Below, piece by piece: positions 23,283-34,163 of a stretch of 64,000 nt of DNA. Below the pieces are notes generated by a model that was not told where the DNA came from, ran no database searches, and saw only the letters and a list, made by a program, of their open reading frames with translations. The stretch's first letter is position 1; every line of letters begins with the position of its first letter. The stretch is from Hansfordia pulvinata (taxonomy: Eukaryota; Ascomycota; Sordariomycetes; Xylariales): NCBI GenBank assembly GCA_006538405.1, contig BJKQ01000003.1, positions 2,356,001-2,420,000 on the forward strand, in the 5' to 3' direction. A program made the position numbers and the translations under genes.

Positions 23283-26200
23283 TTATTTCTTCTTTCCCTT
23301 GCCCTTGCCTTTGCCTTTCGCTGCTGGCGACGATGCCGTCGAGCCGACACTAGACGCTCGGGACGACGCTCCGGAGTTTGCCTTTCCTCCCTTGACATTG
23401 TCGAGCGCCTTGTTCTGTTTTGAGGTCAGTAAAGCGACAGTGGATGGTGGGAAAGTGGCCAGCGACGTACCTTGACACCGTTCTTCGTCTTCTTCTTGGC
23501 AGGGGCCATGCCCAGGATACTGTCTTCATCGTTCTCCTCGTCCTCAGCTGGCTGCTCACGTTTGCCCTTGCCATTCACACCATTTGATTTGGCTGGCTGG
23601 ACATCCTCAAACTCCTTGACAACAGTGCTCAGCAGAGTGGTGCATCTGCGGCTGATTTCCATTGGCGTGCGGCTAAGGAAGAACCAGTCGAAACGGAAAA
23701 GAGGGCTCTCTCGGATCTCGTCGCGAATTCTGTCGTGCAGACCTTCAGCGTCGATCCCGAACTTGTCAAGCATGACAAGGAGGAATCGGTCTTCCTCCTC
23801 GGTATACACCTTCTTGTTCGTCGTAGAGACCGAGTAGTTGATTTTCATCTGCTGCAGCGGGACCCGATATTGTTGCATCTTCTTGCGGAGCATCTTGCGT
23901 TGGTGCTCCGTCTTGCCTCGCTTTTCGTCGCCTGCCTCCATGACAGCCAGATGTCTCTGGTGGTCAGAAATCTCGTCATAGCGCTGCCAGAAGACCTTGG
24001 CATATGCCTTGATCTCGGGCGGAGTCTTGCTGTCAACCTCATAAGAAATCCGCTCGAAGTCATTTCGGCCATACTTGGCTGAGCCATTGACAAATTGCTG
24101 GAAGTCGCGCTTGTTCCACTCCCCGAAGCCCTGTAGAGACAGCTTCTGCTTCTCTTCTTGCTCTTCTTCTGTCAGAGGGACGGCTTCGTCGATCTCTTGT
24201 TGCTGTGCAGCTCTCTCGGCCTCGCGCTCTTCCTGAGTCTCGTCATCACCGTCCGGGAGAGGGACCTTGTATCCAATCTCCTTCCGGTAGTAGGCAGTCT
24301 CACGCTCCTGCAGTTCCTTTAACCGAGTCGGGTAAAACTGGAAATCGTGGACAGGGATCTGCTTGGGCGCGCGAGGTGCCTTGGGCTTCGATTCGGTCTT
24401 GGCGCTGGTACCGTAGATAGCCTGGCGGTAGAAGGCATCGACAGAGTAAGACTGCTCCTTGCGTTCACGCTTTGCGGGGTTAATCCAGTTCATGCCAATA
24501 TCCTTCTTCTTGTTGTTGCCGCCGAAAGTCTCGCCATTCCATTGGTAGGCCGATTCGGAAGTGAAATTTTGCAGGTCGTCGATTCCCAGCTCTTCGTACT
24601 TGGCATTCAATTCCTTGGTACGGTTCTCGCCCTTGGTCAGAATTGCCTCGATTTCATCGTCGTCCAAGCCGCTCTCGCCCTTGCCTACCAGCCCGGTGCT
24701 GCCACTGGATTGGAAGACATTCTCAGCGCCGTGCTGGATCATGCTGAGGAGTTCGTCTTTCGCGGCAGGGCCCTTGGCACCGGGCTGTGCACGCCCTTGT
24801 TGGATGACGAGCTGATCTAGGCGAAGTTTCTGCGCGGCCCTTTCCAACACCTTTTCCTCGATGGCGTTTTCGGTAACGAAGCGATAGACAACTACTTGCT
24901 TGGTCTGACCGATACGGTGGGCGCGGTCCATGGCCTGTAGATCGGCCTGAGGGTTCCAGTCGCTGTCGTAGAGAACGACAATGTCGGCCGAAGTCAAGTT
25001 GATGCCCAGACCACCGGCACGAGTCGTCAGCAGAAAAATGAATTTTTCCGAGCCGGGTTTGTTGTACTCGTCAATAGCGGCGATGCGGTCCTCGTGCGCC
25101 GTGCCACCGTCAATTCGGCAGTACTTATACTCGCGGAACACGCAGTAGTCTTCAAGAATGTCGAGCAGACGGCTCATCTGGGAGAAGATTAGGACACGGC
25201 TGCCCTGGGCTTGCATCTTCTTGAGGAGTTTGTCAAGAAGCGCCATCTTGCCAGAGTTGAACACCAAGTGCTCATCGGTGGTGTAAGGGGGGCCAGGTTC
25301 AGCGCCCTCAAAAAGGTATGGGTGGTTACAGCACTTGCGAAGCTGCATGACAATGTTGAGAAGGCGAGTTTTGGACTCCTTCTTACCGCCGGCTCCATTC
25401 ACCGCATCGATGTCCTTCTCGAGAATCTTCCTGTACCAGTTAACCTGCATTTCGGACATGCCAATGTAGAGGTTCATCTCTTTCTTGGGCAGCAGGCTCT
25501 TCTCGACATCTGCCTTGACACGCCGCAGGAGGAAGGGCCGGAGAACGCGATGCAGCTGCTGGACGACGGTGTCCTGGTCCTGGTCCTGGCCAGAGAACCA
25601 TTGGTCGAAGGCCTCGGCATCGCCAAAGACGTCGGGAAGAAGGAAATTGAGCAGAGCCCAAAGCTCGTGCAGGTTATTCTGGAGAGGAGTGCCAGTGATG
25701 AGGAGACGATTGCGCGAGTTGAACATGCGGATGACTTGGGAGAGCGACGACTCTTCGTTCTTGATGCGATGCGCTTCGTCGATGATAATGTATTCCCACG
25801 CAAACTTCTTGAGGTGGGACTTTTCGCGGAGAATCATCTCGTAACTCGTGATACAGACGTCGAAACTTTCGTCAACAAGGCGCTCATTGATAAGGGCATT
25901 GCGCTCGTCCTTGGCACCTTGGAGAACAAAGACATTGACATCCGGGGTCCAACGCTCAAATTCGCGCTTCCAGTTGTCGAGTGTGGATTTGGGAACAGCG
26001 ACAAGATGGGGACCCTTGATGTCCATGATGTGGCGAAGGTAGCCGAGGAAGGAAATGGTCTGGAGGGTCTTTCCGAGGCCCATTTCGTCGGCAAGAATGC
26101 CCGAGATACCATTCTCATGCAGCGAGATCATCCAGTTCAGACCGGCAATCTGGTAGTCTCTCATGGTGCCATGAACAAAAGGAGGCGACTCGCGGAACAC

Positions 26201-26811
26201 GGTCTCGGCAGAGCCACCGTGTTTTTCGTCTTTGAGAAGCTCGGCATCCTCCTCAGCCTCGGTGCGGCGGGCGCGGCCCGTTGTAGCGCCACCCTGGCGA
26301 GCACCCTTCTTCTTGGACTTCGTTGACTCTGCGTTTTGGCGATCAATCTCGACGATGATGTCACGAATCTTGGGGTTAGGGTTGGTCTCGATGAAATGTC
26401 GGAAGAGGTCGGTCAGACCCAAGAGGTACTTGAATCTGCGGATGGTGTCGTCTTCCTTGGACTGGCCGAGGGCATCGTGTTTCTTTCCAAAGATACTCCG
26501 CCGCAGCTGAGTGGCCTCTGAGCGTTTCTTCCGGCCATCCACGGGGTCGCCAGCGACACTGCTGGCGGTGGTGTTGGGGTTGGTGTCTGAGTCGGTGAAG
26601 TCGGGAGTCTCATCCACGTCCTGGCATCGAATCAGCTGACAGTCACGTCGATATCACACGCCAAAGACCGTGAAATAGAGGGAAAAGGGGTCCTTACCAT
26701 TTCATCGGGCTTCGTGGAGGCGACAGGCTCTGGCGCCTCTGACATGGACGTGTCGGGGTCCGGCTGGGTGGGACCGGCGCCGGCACTGGCCCGAGAGCGC
26801 GGGGGTGCCAT
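23283..26811 (-). CDS. ISWI: ISWI-family chromatin remodelling ATPase (ISW1/ISW2 type)
   Basis: An ATP-dependent nucleosome-spacing motor. Three exons: 26811-26698, 26620-23471 and 23414-23283, with borders ATG|GTAAGG, CCAG|GAC, AAG|GTACGT and ACAG|AAC, in frame for 1131 residues. The Snf2 ATPase core has motif I DEMGLGKTLQTISFLGYL at about 216-233, DEAH box IIDEAHRIKNEESSL, LLTTRAGGLGINL and the motif VI segment WNPQADLQAMDRAHRIGQ. After the motor come HAND (DIGMNWINPAKRERKEQSYS), SANT (GEWNKRDFQQFVNGSAKYGR) and SLIDE (YTEEEDRFLLVMLDKFGIDA, SPLFRFDWFFLSRTPMEISR). That order defines ISWI, as opposed to CHD or SNF2. The last exon adds a Lys/Gly tail (AAKGKGKGKGKKK), probably DNA-binding or nuclear targeting. 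All catalytic motifs are intact. The short first exon supplies the true start MAPPRSRASAGAGPTQPDPD. No TATA box is seen upstream. Confidence 0.97.
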
Positions 26812-27290
26812 GCTGGGCAGGCGCGTGTTGTGGTGGAAGTCAAGGCGTTGTCGCGACGGTCGAAGGGCGCGCACTTGAGTGTCGGCAAGCCTGGTGATGG
26901 AGGAGGTCCGGGGGAGAGATGGGCGCGGTTGTGGCTGGCTCCGCGAGCTGGAGAAATAGAAACAAGGGGTCGGCCCAGGACGCGAACAGCTGGCCGAGTC
27001 GCACAGACGAATCAACGAGTCGCGCGGATGCAGAAGAGACGCGACCGCGAGGCTTGGCGCGCGAGAAGCTGATGCCGACGTGCGTCGCGTAGGGCAGGAA
27101 GCAGGGTGGAAGGAAAGAGGAGATGATCAAGGCCGGTGAGGTCTGTGATAAAGTGGGAGGACGTGGAAGAGCCGACGCGGATGGACGCAAACCAGGCGCA
27201 ATAGTCAATTTCATCCAATGCGTTGCGCCTGCATTCTGGATGTAGCCGGCTACGCTAGACCATATTCAGTAATCTAGGTCGCGCCTGCCC
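26812..27290. other. 5' region of the ISWI gene
   Basis: GC-rich leader and promoter of the minus-strand ISWI gene. No separate gene or clear TATA element is seen. Confidence 0.5.
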
Positions 27291-27298
27291 GTCTCATT
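27291..27298. repeat. Left target-site duplication of the element
   Basis: GTCTCATT directly outside the left inverted repeat, identical to 27751-27758. Confidence 0.8.
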
Positions 27299-27750
27299 CG
27301 CAGCGCGTATCGCGACGCCAGCTGCGGACGCCCCGACGCCACCCCCCTGCTACTCCACATTTATGTTTGTACCGAGACATCCCCATGAACATGAAGCTAT
27401 TCCTATACCCACCACCTTAAGTAATAGGTATAAGCACCTACTAATCATGACAGCGTCTTGCACGTCGGTCTGGCGACCTAAAGGGGGTCCCCCTCCGGGG
27501 GGTCCTCCCCTCCTTTAGGTCTGGACCTCGAGTGCGCGGGTTCACATCTTTCCCTATCTTTTTAACACCTAATTTGGTAGCCGGGAATAAAACCAATCTG
27601 TAGCACTTTACTTACCTCTTACTCTGGCTTGGAAGTATGTACCGGTACATATGGTGGGTCAATGAGAGCTCAGGTTAAACTATAACGGGTAAACGCTAGC
27701 AGGGGGGTGGCGTTGGGGCGTCCGCAGATGGCGTTGCGATACGCGCTGCG
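27299..27750. mobile_element. MITE-like inverted-repeat element (hAT-type signature)
   Basis: The element is 452 bp, bounded by 54-bp terminal inverted repeats at 27299-27352 and 27697-27750. The outer ends read CGCAGCGCGTATCGC, and the two arms differ at three positions. It is flanked on both sides by the same 8-bp sequence GTCTCATT (27291-27298 and 27751-27758), which I read as the target-site duplication. Eight-bp duplications are typical of hAT transposons, so it is probably a non-autonomous hAT derivative; this class call is inference. The inside has no coding frame, is AT-richer than the flanks and has a central hairpin. Two of the three arm differences are G versus A, as would arise from C-to-T decay such as RIP. 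Confidence 0.8.
27477..27520. repeat. Central hairpin inside the inverted-repeat element
   Basis: ACCTAAAGG at the left pairs with CCTTTAGGT at the right, with GGGGGTCCCCC and CCGGGGGG tracts between that can also pair. It lies close to the middle of the 452-bp element. Confidence 0.75.
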
Positions 27751-27758
27751 GTCTCATT
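27751..27758. repeat. Right target-site duplication of the element
   Basis: GTCTCATT directly outside the right inverted repeat, identical to the left copy. Confidence 0.8.
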
Positions 27759-29199
27759 CGAAGCCTATTAAAGCGGGTAGTCGCGTCTCGCCTGCCCCTC
27801 CGGATATATGATTGTCGCGCTTGCAGCATACTATGCATGACTATCGAATATACCCGCTATGTACATATCTTTACCTATTTGGTAGGTATCTTGACCGCCA
27901 ATCACCTCCCGTTGAAGGGGCTGCCGCGCTCCAAGCTGAATTACATGCACAATGTTATCACTTGGGCAGTGTCAGACGGCTTATTGCAAGAAATCAGGGT
28001 CCATTCGTCCTGGTCACTGCGTCATCTAGAATTGAAAGTTCGAAGTTTGAGTACCCGAGTTAATGCATAGAACGACCTACATGTATTGATCAATGTTACA
28101 TGTAATGTCCACCCCGCACACAGTACCTAACGGACTGCACAGAACGACCATCTAATCAGCACCATGTCTACGAGTCGTCAATGATGGCCAGCGTTGGGAG
28201 AGATGATTGGACACTTGCTTATCACCTGCCTGGCTGGCCAGGAACTACGGGGGCTAACAGTGCGCAGACCATCCTCCAGCTTGATTAGAAAAGAGAATAA
28301 GTCACCTTACAATACATGCTTGCTCTGGATGGCCAACACCCGACTGTTTGCAGTCCATGTTGAACGCGCTCAAGGTTTGAGGTGGCGGGTACCTAAACTG
28401 CGTTTGCGCCTTGATCCCGCACAAGTTGACTCCTGGCGTGGTTACATAAACCCAAGAAAAGGACCTGTTGTAAAGAACGGCTTTGTTTTCTTTCTCCGTC
28501 ACTTTCACCTGACCCCCCTCACCCAGACGGCCACCAGGGTTGTTAGGGTTGGCATTTGCCGGCCGAGGGCCTTCTATGTGCTTCCAACGTTGCTTCACAA
28601 TGGGTACAGAGTCGCTACCGTAAAGTCGACGGTTTGAGCCGTGTAATTAGGTGCCGGGCTGGAGAAGCTTTTCCATCAATCACGCAACACTCGTAAGTCC
28701 CGTGACGGCAGAAGGCCCCCGGTCGGTTACGGAGAGGCCTGCCTATTACGGTCGCTCGGCGATCTGCCGCAGGGTCTCGTCACACCAGGGTACTGGGCAC
28801 GCAGGGCTCCCGTCGTTGACCAAACCACCTTTTACGGAGTACGGAATATGAACGGCGCCGCCACGACGCCGACGAGACCCGCTCTAATCTCACCGCCTGC
28901 CGCCCCCGACGCCGTCTGTTGTGTCAAAGATCGCCGCCTCTCGCTCAAACCCCACTAACCAACCACAGCCGGCCAGCGCATCTCCTCCTGCTCCCGCCGG
29001 CTCATCCTTCTGGCATCACAACCGCCGTCGCCTGACATCGCCATCGACACACCCGCCGCCATCTCCACCCTGGATCCGGCCGACGACCACCCGCAGACGC
29101 AAACCTCGGCCGCTGCGCACCGACACGACCACCTTTGCCCACCCTCTCGCCCCACTGCCCGCTACGAGCCTGCGACCTCCCATCGCCTGACTCACCACC
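27759..29199. other. Intergenic between the element and the HAPSTR1-like gene
   Basis: The 28.0-28.2 kb part is AT-rich with ACATGTA words. The frame at 28194-28637 is open for 147 codons but lacks recognisable character. The last 300 bases are a C-rich leader before the ATG at 29200. Confidence 0.5.
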
Positions 29200-30039
29200 A
29201 TGGACGGCACCAGGGGCTCTTCGCCATCCAAACACGCCGCCGCCGCCGCTCACGCCAGCCCTGAGCAGTTGCTCGACTCGTTCAAGGCCGCCGCCCTCTC
29301 TGTCACCAAATTGTACAAGACTTCAGCCGCCGCGCAGTCCAAGGCCCGTGCCGACGGCTACCAGGACTGCCTCGACGACCTCCTCCAGTTCCTCGACCGC
29401 AACAACGCCGGCCTGTCCGACGGCGAGGGCTGGACTATCCGCCGATGGGCCACTGAGCGTCTCGACGGGCGTGACCCCCCAGCCCACAACCCACTCGACA
29501 GCGACGATGAAGTAGACAAGTCCGAGCCCGTCTCTTCACCAGATGTCGCCGCTCCCGCCTCGACCTCCACCTCGGCTCCGGTCCCCCAAGGCTCTTCCGC
29601 CTCCCGTGCCGCTATAGGACCCTCTTCCCGCGACGACTCGGATATGAGGAATGCCTCCTCGCCTCCGCCCGCCACTGTCCCGGTCGTTGCGCCCGAGGAT
29701 CCTGAACCTGTCTGCTTGCCAACAAGGGACAACTTCTGCTTCAACCCGTCTGCCGCGGCACCTTCATACCCGCAAGACCCTTACCCTAACCTCGCCTCCC
29801 TCGACCTGTCCGATTCGACCAAGCCCTCAGACAACCAGTCCATGTCCCACCCGACCACGAGGCCACGGCCCATCAAACGCGGGCCCAGGTCCCGGGCCAG
29901 CCCGTCTATCACTTCGGCCCAGCCGTTCAAAGGCGCTGGCCAGAAGAGGTCGATCAATTTTGCCGAGCTGTTCGATGTTGGGAGTCTAAACCTCGGCAAG
30001 GAGTTTGGTCGGGAGGGCAAGCGTTCACGCCACTCGTGA
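29200..30039 (+). CDS. Possible HAPSTR1/TAPR1-like (UPF0472) protein
   Basis: A single exon of 279 residues. The ATG at 29200 has a strong context (ACCACCATGG). Residues ~20-90 form the only folded-looking part: LLDSFKAAALSVTKLYKTSA, then GYQDCLDDLLQFLD and GEGWTIRRWATERLDG. The arrangement 'F.AA.AVT.LYK...GYQ...L' resembles the core of the HAPSTR1 (C16orf72/TAPR1) family, which in animals binds the ubiquitin ligase HUWE1 in stress responses. The rest is disordered and Ser/Pro-rich. The end is basic (RSINFAELFDVGSLNLGKEF followed by GREGKRSRHS) and resembles the nuclear-signal tail of that family. The gene is clearly real; the family assignment is from memory of the pattern and is moderate. 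Confidence 0.7.
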   Translation: MDGTRGSSPSKHAAAAAHASPEQLLDSFKAAALSVTKLYKTSAAAQSKARADGYQDCLDDLLQFLDRNNAGLSDGEGWTIRRWATERLDGRDPPAHNPLDSDDEVDKSEPVSSPDVAAPASTSTSAPVPQGSSASRAAIGPSSRDDSDMRNASSPPPATVPVVAPEDPEPVCLPTRDNFCFNPSAAAPSYPQDPYPNLASLDLSDSTKPSDNQSMSHPTTRPRPIKRGPRSRASPSITSAQPFKGAGQKRSINFAELFDVGSLNLGKEFGREGKRSRHS

Positions 30040-31337
30040 AGACGCTAAAGCCTCTAGGCGACCAACGCAAAACCACCTGCATGTTCCCATCCCACGCCGG
30101 ACGGACTAGCGGGCTGAAAGCTCTCCCGCTCGACTCATCATAGACCGTGGCATTCACCGGCGCGCTTTATTTGCTCCATTCTCTTCTTTTCACATATGCC
30201 TATAGAGAAGCCATCCTAACGGAACATGGCACAACGCATGGATCACGGTGTTTGGGAATTTGGGACGTGTGTACATGCATGACGACACTTGACGGACGGA
30301 TGACTGCATTGGGGAGGCGTTTTTTTTTTCACACTTTATATTTCCGTTGGAGACGGAATTTCCAACTGGACCTGTTCTGAGTTCTGTCGACTCGCCATCT
30401 TACTCGAAATCCGTCCTTCTGCTGGTTTGATTTCCAAAGGCCGCCTGCTGCGCGCCAGGCAGCCCCTGTTTCGCGAGTAGACCGGGCCGCGTTCGCCTAC
30501 TTGGAATCCGCAGCCGCAGGGTCCTATCCGTCCGAATCGCACCTGTTTCAACGGCGAATCGACAAACGCGGCGCTACGCGGCTGCGAAGATAACCCCCCA
30601 CCGACGGCAGGTCGGGTTTGCGCGGAGCACAGACTTCCCACTGCACTGGGGCAGCGCCGCGACGGATGCGAACAAGATACGGCCAATTAAATAACCAAAC
30701 ATAAATAAACATATCTATTTTGGGGGTGCTTATCACCCATCTTTCGAAACTAGAAGCTGGATATTCCCCTCAGGTCGCCTTATGTGACTGTTCAACGTGA
30801 AGTTCAGTCTGTCAAAAGCGGCCGTTGACACTGATCGCGGTGTTTGTTGAAACGGTTGCTGGGACAAAGGATAGTTGTTTGTGTCCGACGAGTCCAGAAT
30901 CACCAATACAGACAAAAGTATAGGCTGCCAACAACCTCGAGACAGCGCCCTACTCCTTGAGATTGCCGCACCGAATCAGGTATACTGACAGGGCTGCCGA
31001 GCTCGTAGCGCTTCTGACAAGCCGCAAGCAGACTGCCAACCGAGGGTCACTAGTCATCATGGGCACAAGCGAGTGCTGGGGTTGTAGCTGGAGGCAACAC
31101 GTGACTTGGCCGGTTGTACGCACAACTAGTCCTGACCAGCGGATATCTTGCGCACCAGCTGCTCATCGATAGTAAGGAGGATAATGTGGGACGAACGTTA
31201 TATGTAATTAGGAAGAAGTATCTGGACTATGTAAAAGCTGGGGTCCTCTTGGAACCCTCGGGGAGAAGATGCATCAAGTAAGGGGGCAGATCACAGGCTT
31301 CCCGACTTTTGGTTTGTTCTCTCTCTCTCAAGGATAA
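30040..31337. other. Intergenic between convergent genes
   Basis: Contains the 3' regions of both neighbours. A T10 run lies at about 30320-30330. No gene supported. Confidence 0.5.
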
Positions 31338-33103
31338 CTACTCGTCGGCCGCCGTCGCGACGCCGCTGTAGTGGTTGATCCACTTGAAGATCTCGTCGTG
31401 CCAGACCCTGCTGTTCTCCGGGTCGAGGACCCAGTGGTTCTCGTCGGGGAAACTGAGCAGGCGGCTGGGGACCCCCTTGGTCTGCAGCAGGTTGAAGAGC
31501 AGCAGGCCCTCGCTGACGGGCAGGCGGAAGTCGAGCGAGTTGTGGACGACGAAGTGCGGGGTGGCCCACTGGTCGACGTACAGCAGCGGGTTCCAGTCGT
31601 AGTAGGGGGACCCGGGCTCCAGGCTGCCGCCCGAGGGGTCGAAGGGGCCCGAGAAGTCGTGGTCCATGAACCACAGCTCCTCGGACGCGTACTGGTTCAG
31701 CGTCGACGTGCTGCCGTCGTGCGTCACCAGCGCCTTGAAGCGCCGGCCCAGCTCGTGTCCTTGCATCCTGTTTTTGTTTTTTTCTCTTGTCAGACGTGGG
31801 ACGCTCGGGCTGGGTGAAGATGGGACGACGCGTAGGAGGGAGCAAGCAAGCGTACTCCGGGCGGCAATAAGAAGAACAAAGACTCACCAGTTGGTCATGT
31901 AGCCGCCAAACGAGGCGCCGGCCTCGATGCCGTTCTCCGTGTCGACGTACTCGAGGTTCTGGTCGACGTAGTCCCAGACGTGGACGAGGTCCCAGTAGGG
32001 GTAGCTGCCCCAGCGGCCCTGGACGGCGTCGGTCAGGTTCTGGCCGTAGCCGGTGCTGGCGGTCGGGTTGGGGGCGACGACGACGTAGCCCTGGTCGGCC
32101 CAGACCTTGAAGTTCCAGCGCGTGCTCCACGAGTTGGCGTGGGCGCCCTGGGGCCCGCCGTGCGTGATGAAGGCCAGCGGGTACTTTTCGGCCGGGTCGA
32201 AGCCCGCGGGCAGGACCACGAGGGCGTGCTGCTTCGACTCGGACGAGTTGGTGGCGTACCAGAAGTCGGTCACGTCGGCCGGGCCCAGGCCCAGGGGCGC
32301 CAGCGCCGCGTCGTCCTCGTTGGCGCGGAAGTAGGCTTTTGCCACGCCGCCCGCCTCGCCCGCCGTGACGGTGTAGATGTCGCGGCTGGACCAGATCTTG
32401 GAGTCGGACACGAGCAGTGTCGTCGTCGTTCCCGTCTTGTTCTCGCCGCGGCCGCCACTGCTGCCGCCGTCGCCCCCGAGGACAAAGAAGCCGGCCACGC
32501 TGCCCTGGTCCGTCAGGTTGCGCGGCTCGAAGCCGTCGTCGCCGGCGGCGTCGGCCACGGGCACCTCGAAGAGGCGCGTCTGCGCGTGCTCCTCGGCGGC
32601 CACGAAGACGGTCTGCGAGTCGGCGGACCACGCCGGGGAGCTGGGGCTGCGGTCCCAGCCGCCCGCGAGCCGCTTCACCTCCCAGCCGCCGCCGCCGCCG
32701 GCATCGCCTCCTTCATCGTCGTCGTCGTCCCCTCCTCCGCCGCCGACCTCGGCGACGTACAGGATGCTGCGGTCCGACTCGTACGAGATGCCACTCTGCT
32801 GGACGTAGGCGAGACGCTTGCCGTCGGGCGAGAAGACGGGCGACGAGGAGGCGCCCTCGGCGTCCGGGTAAGGGGCGCCGGCGCCGCGGGGGTTGACGGG
32901 CACGGCGTCGTCCCGGGTGCCGGAGAAGGGCGCGCGGTAGATCTGCGTGCTGGTGTAGTTGGCGCGCGGCAGGGAGATGTCCTTGGTCAGCCAGACGATG
33001 GTGGCGCCGTCGGGCGAGATGTCGTAGTCGGCGCTGTCGCTCTGGTCGTACGGGCTCTCGGCGCACGTGACGTTGCACAGGCCCGTGACGAAGTTCTTGA
33101 GGC

Positions 33104-33137
<34 letters not shown>

Positions 33138-34031
33138 CCCGTTGTCCCCGGCCGCCAGCGCGTACGTCCCGTTGCCGCCCTTGAGCACGCCGCCGAAGAC
33201 GGCGTTCCGGCGGTCCGTCAGCCACGTGTCCTGGAGAGAGAGAAGCCGATGGCTCTGTCAGCTCTTGTTTCCTTTTATGTCTTGTCATTTTCCCGCAGGG
33301 GTCTACTCGACTTGGGCATAAAATTGGGGAACGGGGGGAGGGGAGGGCGAGTGCTCTGCCGCTACGAGTACTTGACTCACCCAGTGTCTAGCGTAGATGG
33401 AGTCGTAGATCCGGGCCGTGCTGGCCGGTGCGGCAGCGGTGGCCTCGTTGTAGGCCGTGCCGTTGGGGTACGCCTGGGCGTAGACGAGGAAGTGGATGTC
33501 GCCAGAGGGCGTCTGGGCGGCCTTGAGCCCCTGGAAGGGCGCCGGCAGCGAGGCGACCAGCCTGGCGGTGGCGGCGAGGCTGTCGGCGTCGGCCGAGTAG
33601 AGGCCGACGCCGCCGTCGTTGCCCGGGGCGGCGGTGCTATTGACGAAGAGGATGCTGGAGGGCGAGGGCCCGACGAAGACGACCTCGGAGATGTCGTCGC
33701 CGGCGTACCAGACCGAGATGTCGCCCGTCTTGAGGTCCAGGCGGCTCCAGGAGCTGGCCGACTCCTTGGTCTCGAAGGTGTAGTTGGAGACGGTGAAGAG
33801 CGCGAACTCCTGTGGTGGTCGGCAGCGATGTTGCCCATGTCAGCACTCATACACGACTTGGTGGTCTGTCTGGGTATGGTATTGGTCTCTGCGAGCCACA
33901 CGTACCCCTGAGGGATTAGGCTGGGCAGTGCCGTAGCGGTTGGCCGCGATCATGGTCTCCGGGGTCAATGCCGACGCAGCGGCCACGGCGGCGGGCGCCG
34001 AGGCCGCCAAGATCTGCCGTGAGAGCTTCAT
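31338..34031 (-). CDS. dpp5: Secreted dipeptidyl-peptidase V (family S9C)
   Basis: An extracellular serine exopeptidase that removes X-Ala-type and related dipeptides from peptide N-termini. Four exons: 34031-33906, 33809-33381, 33230-31888 and 31767-31338; borders GGG|GTACGT, ACAG|GAG, TGG|GTGAGT, CCAG|GAC, TG|GTGAGT and ACAG|G. Total 775 residues. The N-terminus MKLSRQILAASAPAAVAAAS is a signal peptide. A beta-propeller half follows, then the alpha/beta-hydrolase half with nucleophile GASFGGYM at the exon 3/4 border, Asp in NSLDFRLPVSEG and His in DENHWVLDP. All three catalytic residues are present. HGGPQGAHANSWSTRWNF supports S9C. It is slightly longer than the approximately 720 residues of Aspergillus DppV, because of Gly-rich and Asp-rich insertions in the propeller (33108-33145 and 32690-32750). 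A TATA box lies about 125 bases upstream. Confidence 0.95.
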
Positions 34032-34154
34032 CGTGGGACGGGCAGGGAGCGATCTAGAGAAGCTGGAGCTGGTTTCTGAGCTGCGAATGTACGCGCGCCT
34101 GAGTTCCACTCATCAGCAGACGAGGCGAGGCAATGGGATCCGGGCCAGCTCCCC

Positions 34155-34163
34155 TACTATATA
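34155..34163 (-). promoter_or_regulatory. TATA box of dpp5
   Basis: TATATAGTA on the minus strand, about 125 bases before the ATG at 34031. Confidence 0.5.

Noticed and set aside
25211..26326. 371-codon open frame on the plus strand
   Set aside because: Antisense to the ISWI ATPase core.
31980..33911. 643-codon open frame on the plus strand
   Set aside because: It lies antisense to DPP V, whose frame has catalytic motifs and splice sites. The antisense protein is Val/Gly/Arg-rich without motifs, as expected from GC-rich codon bias.
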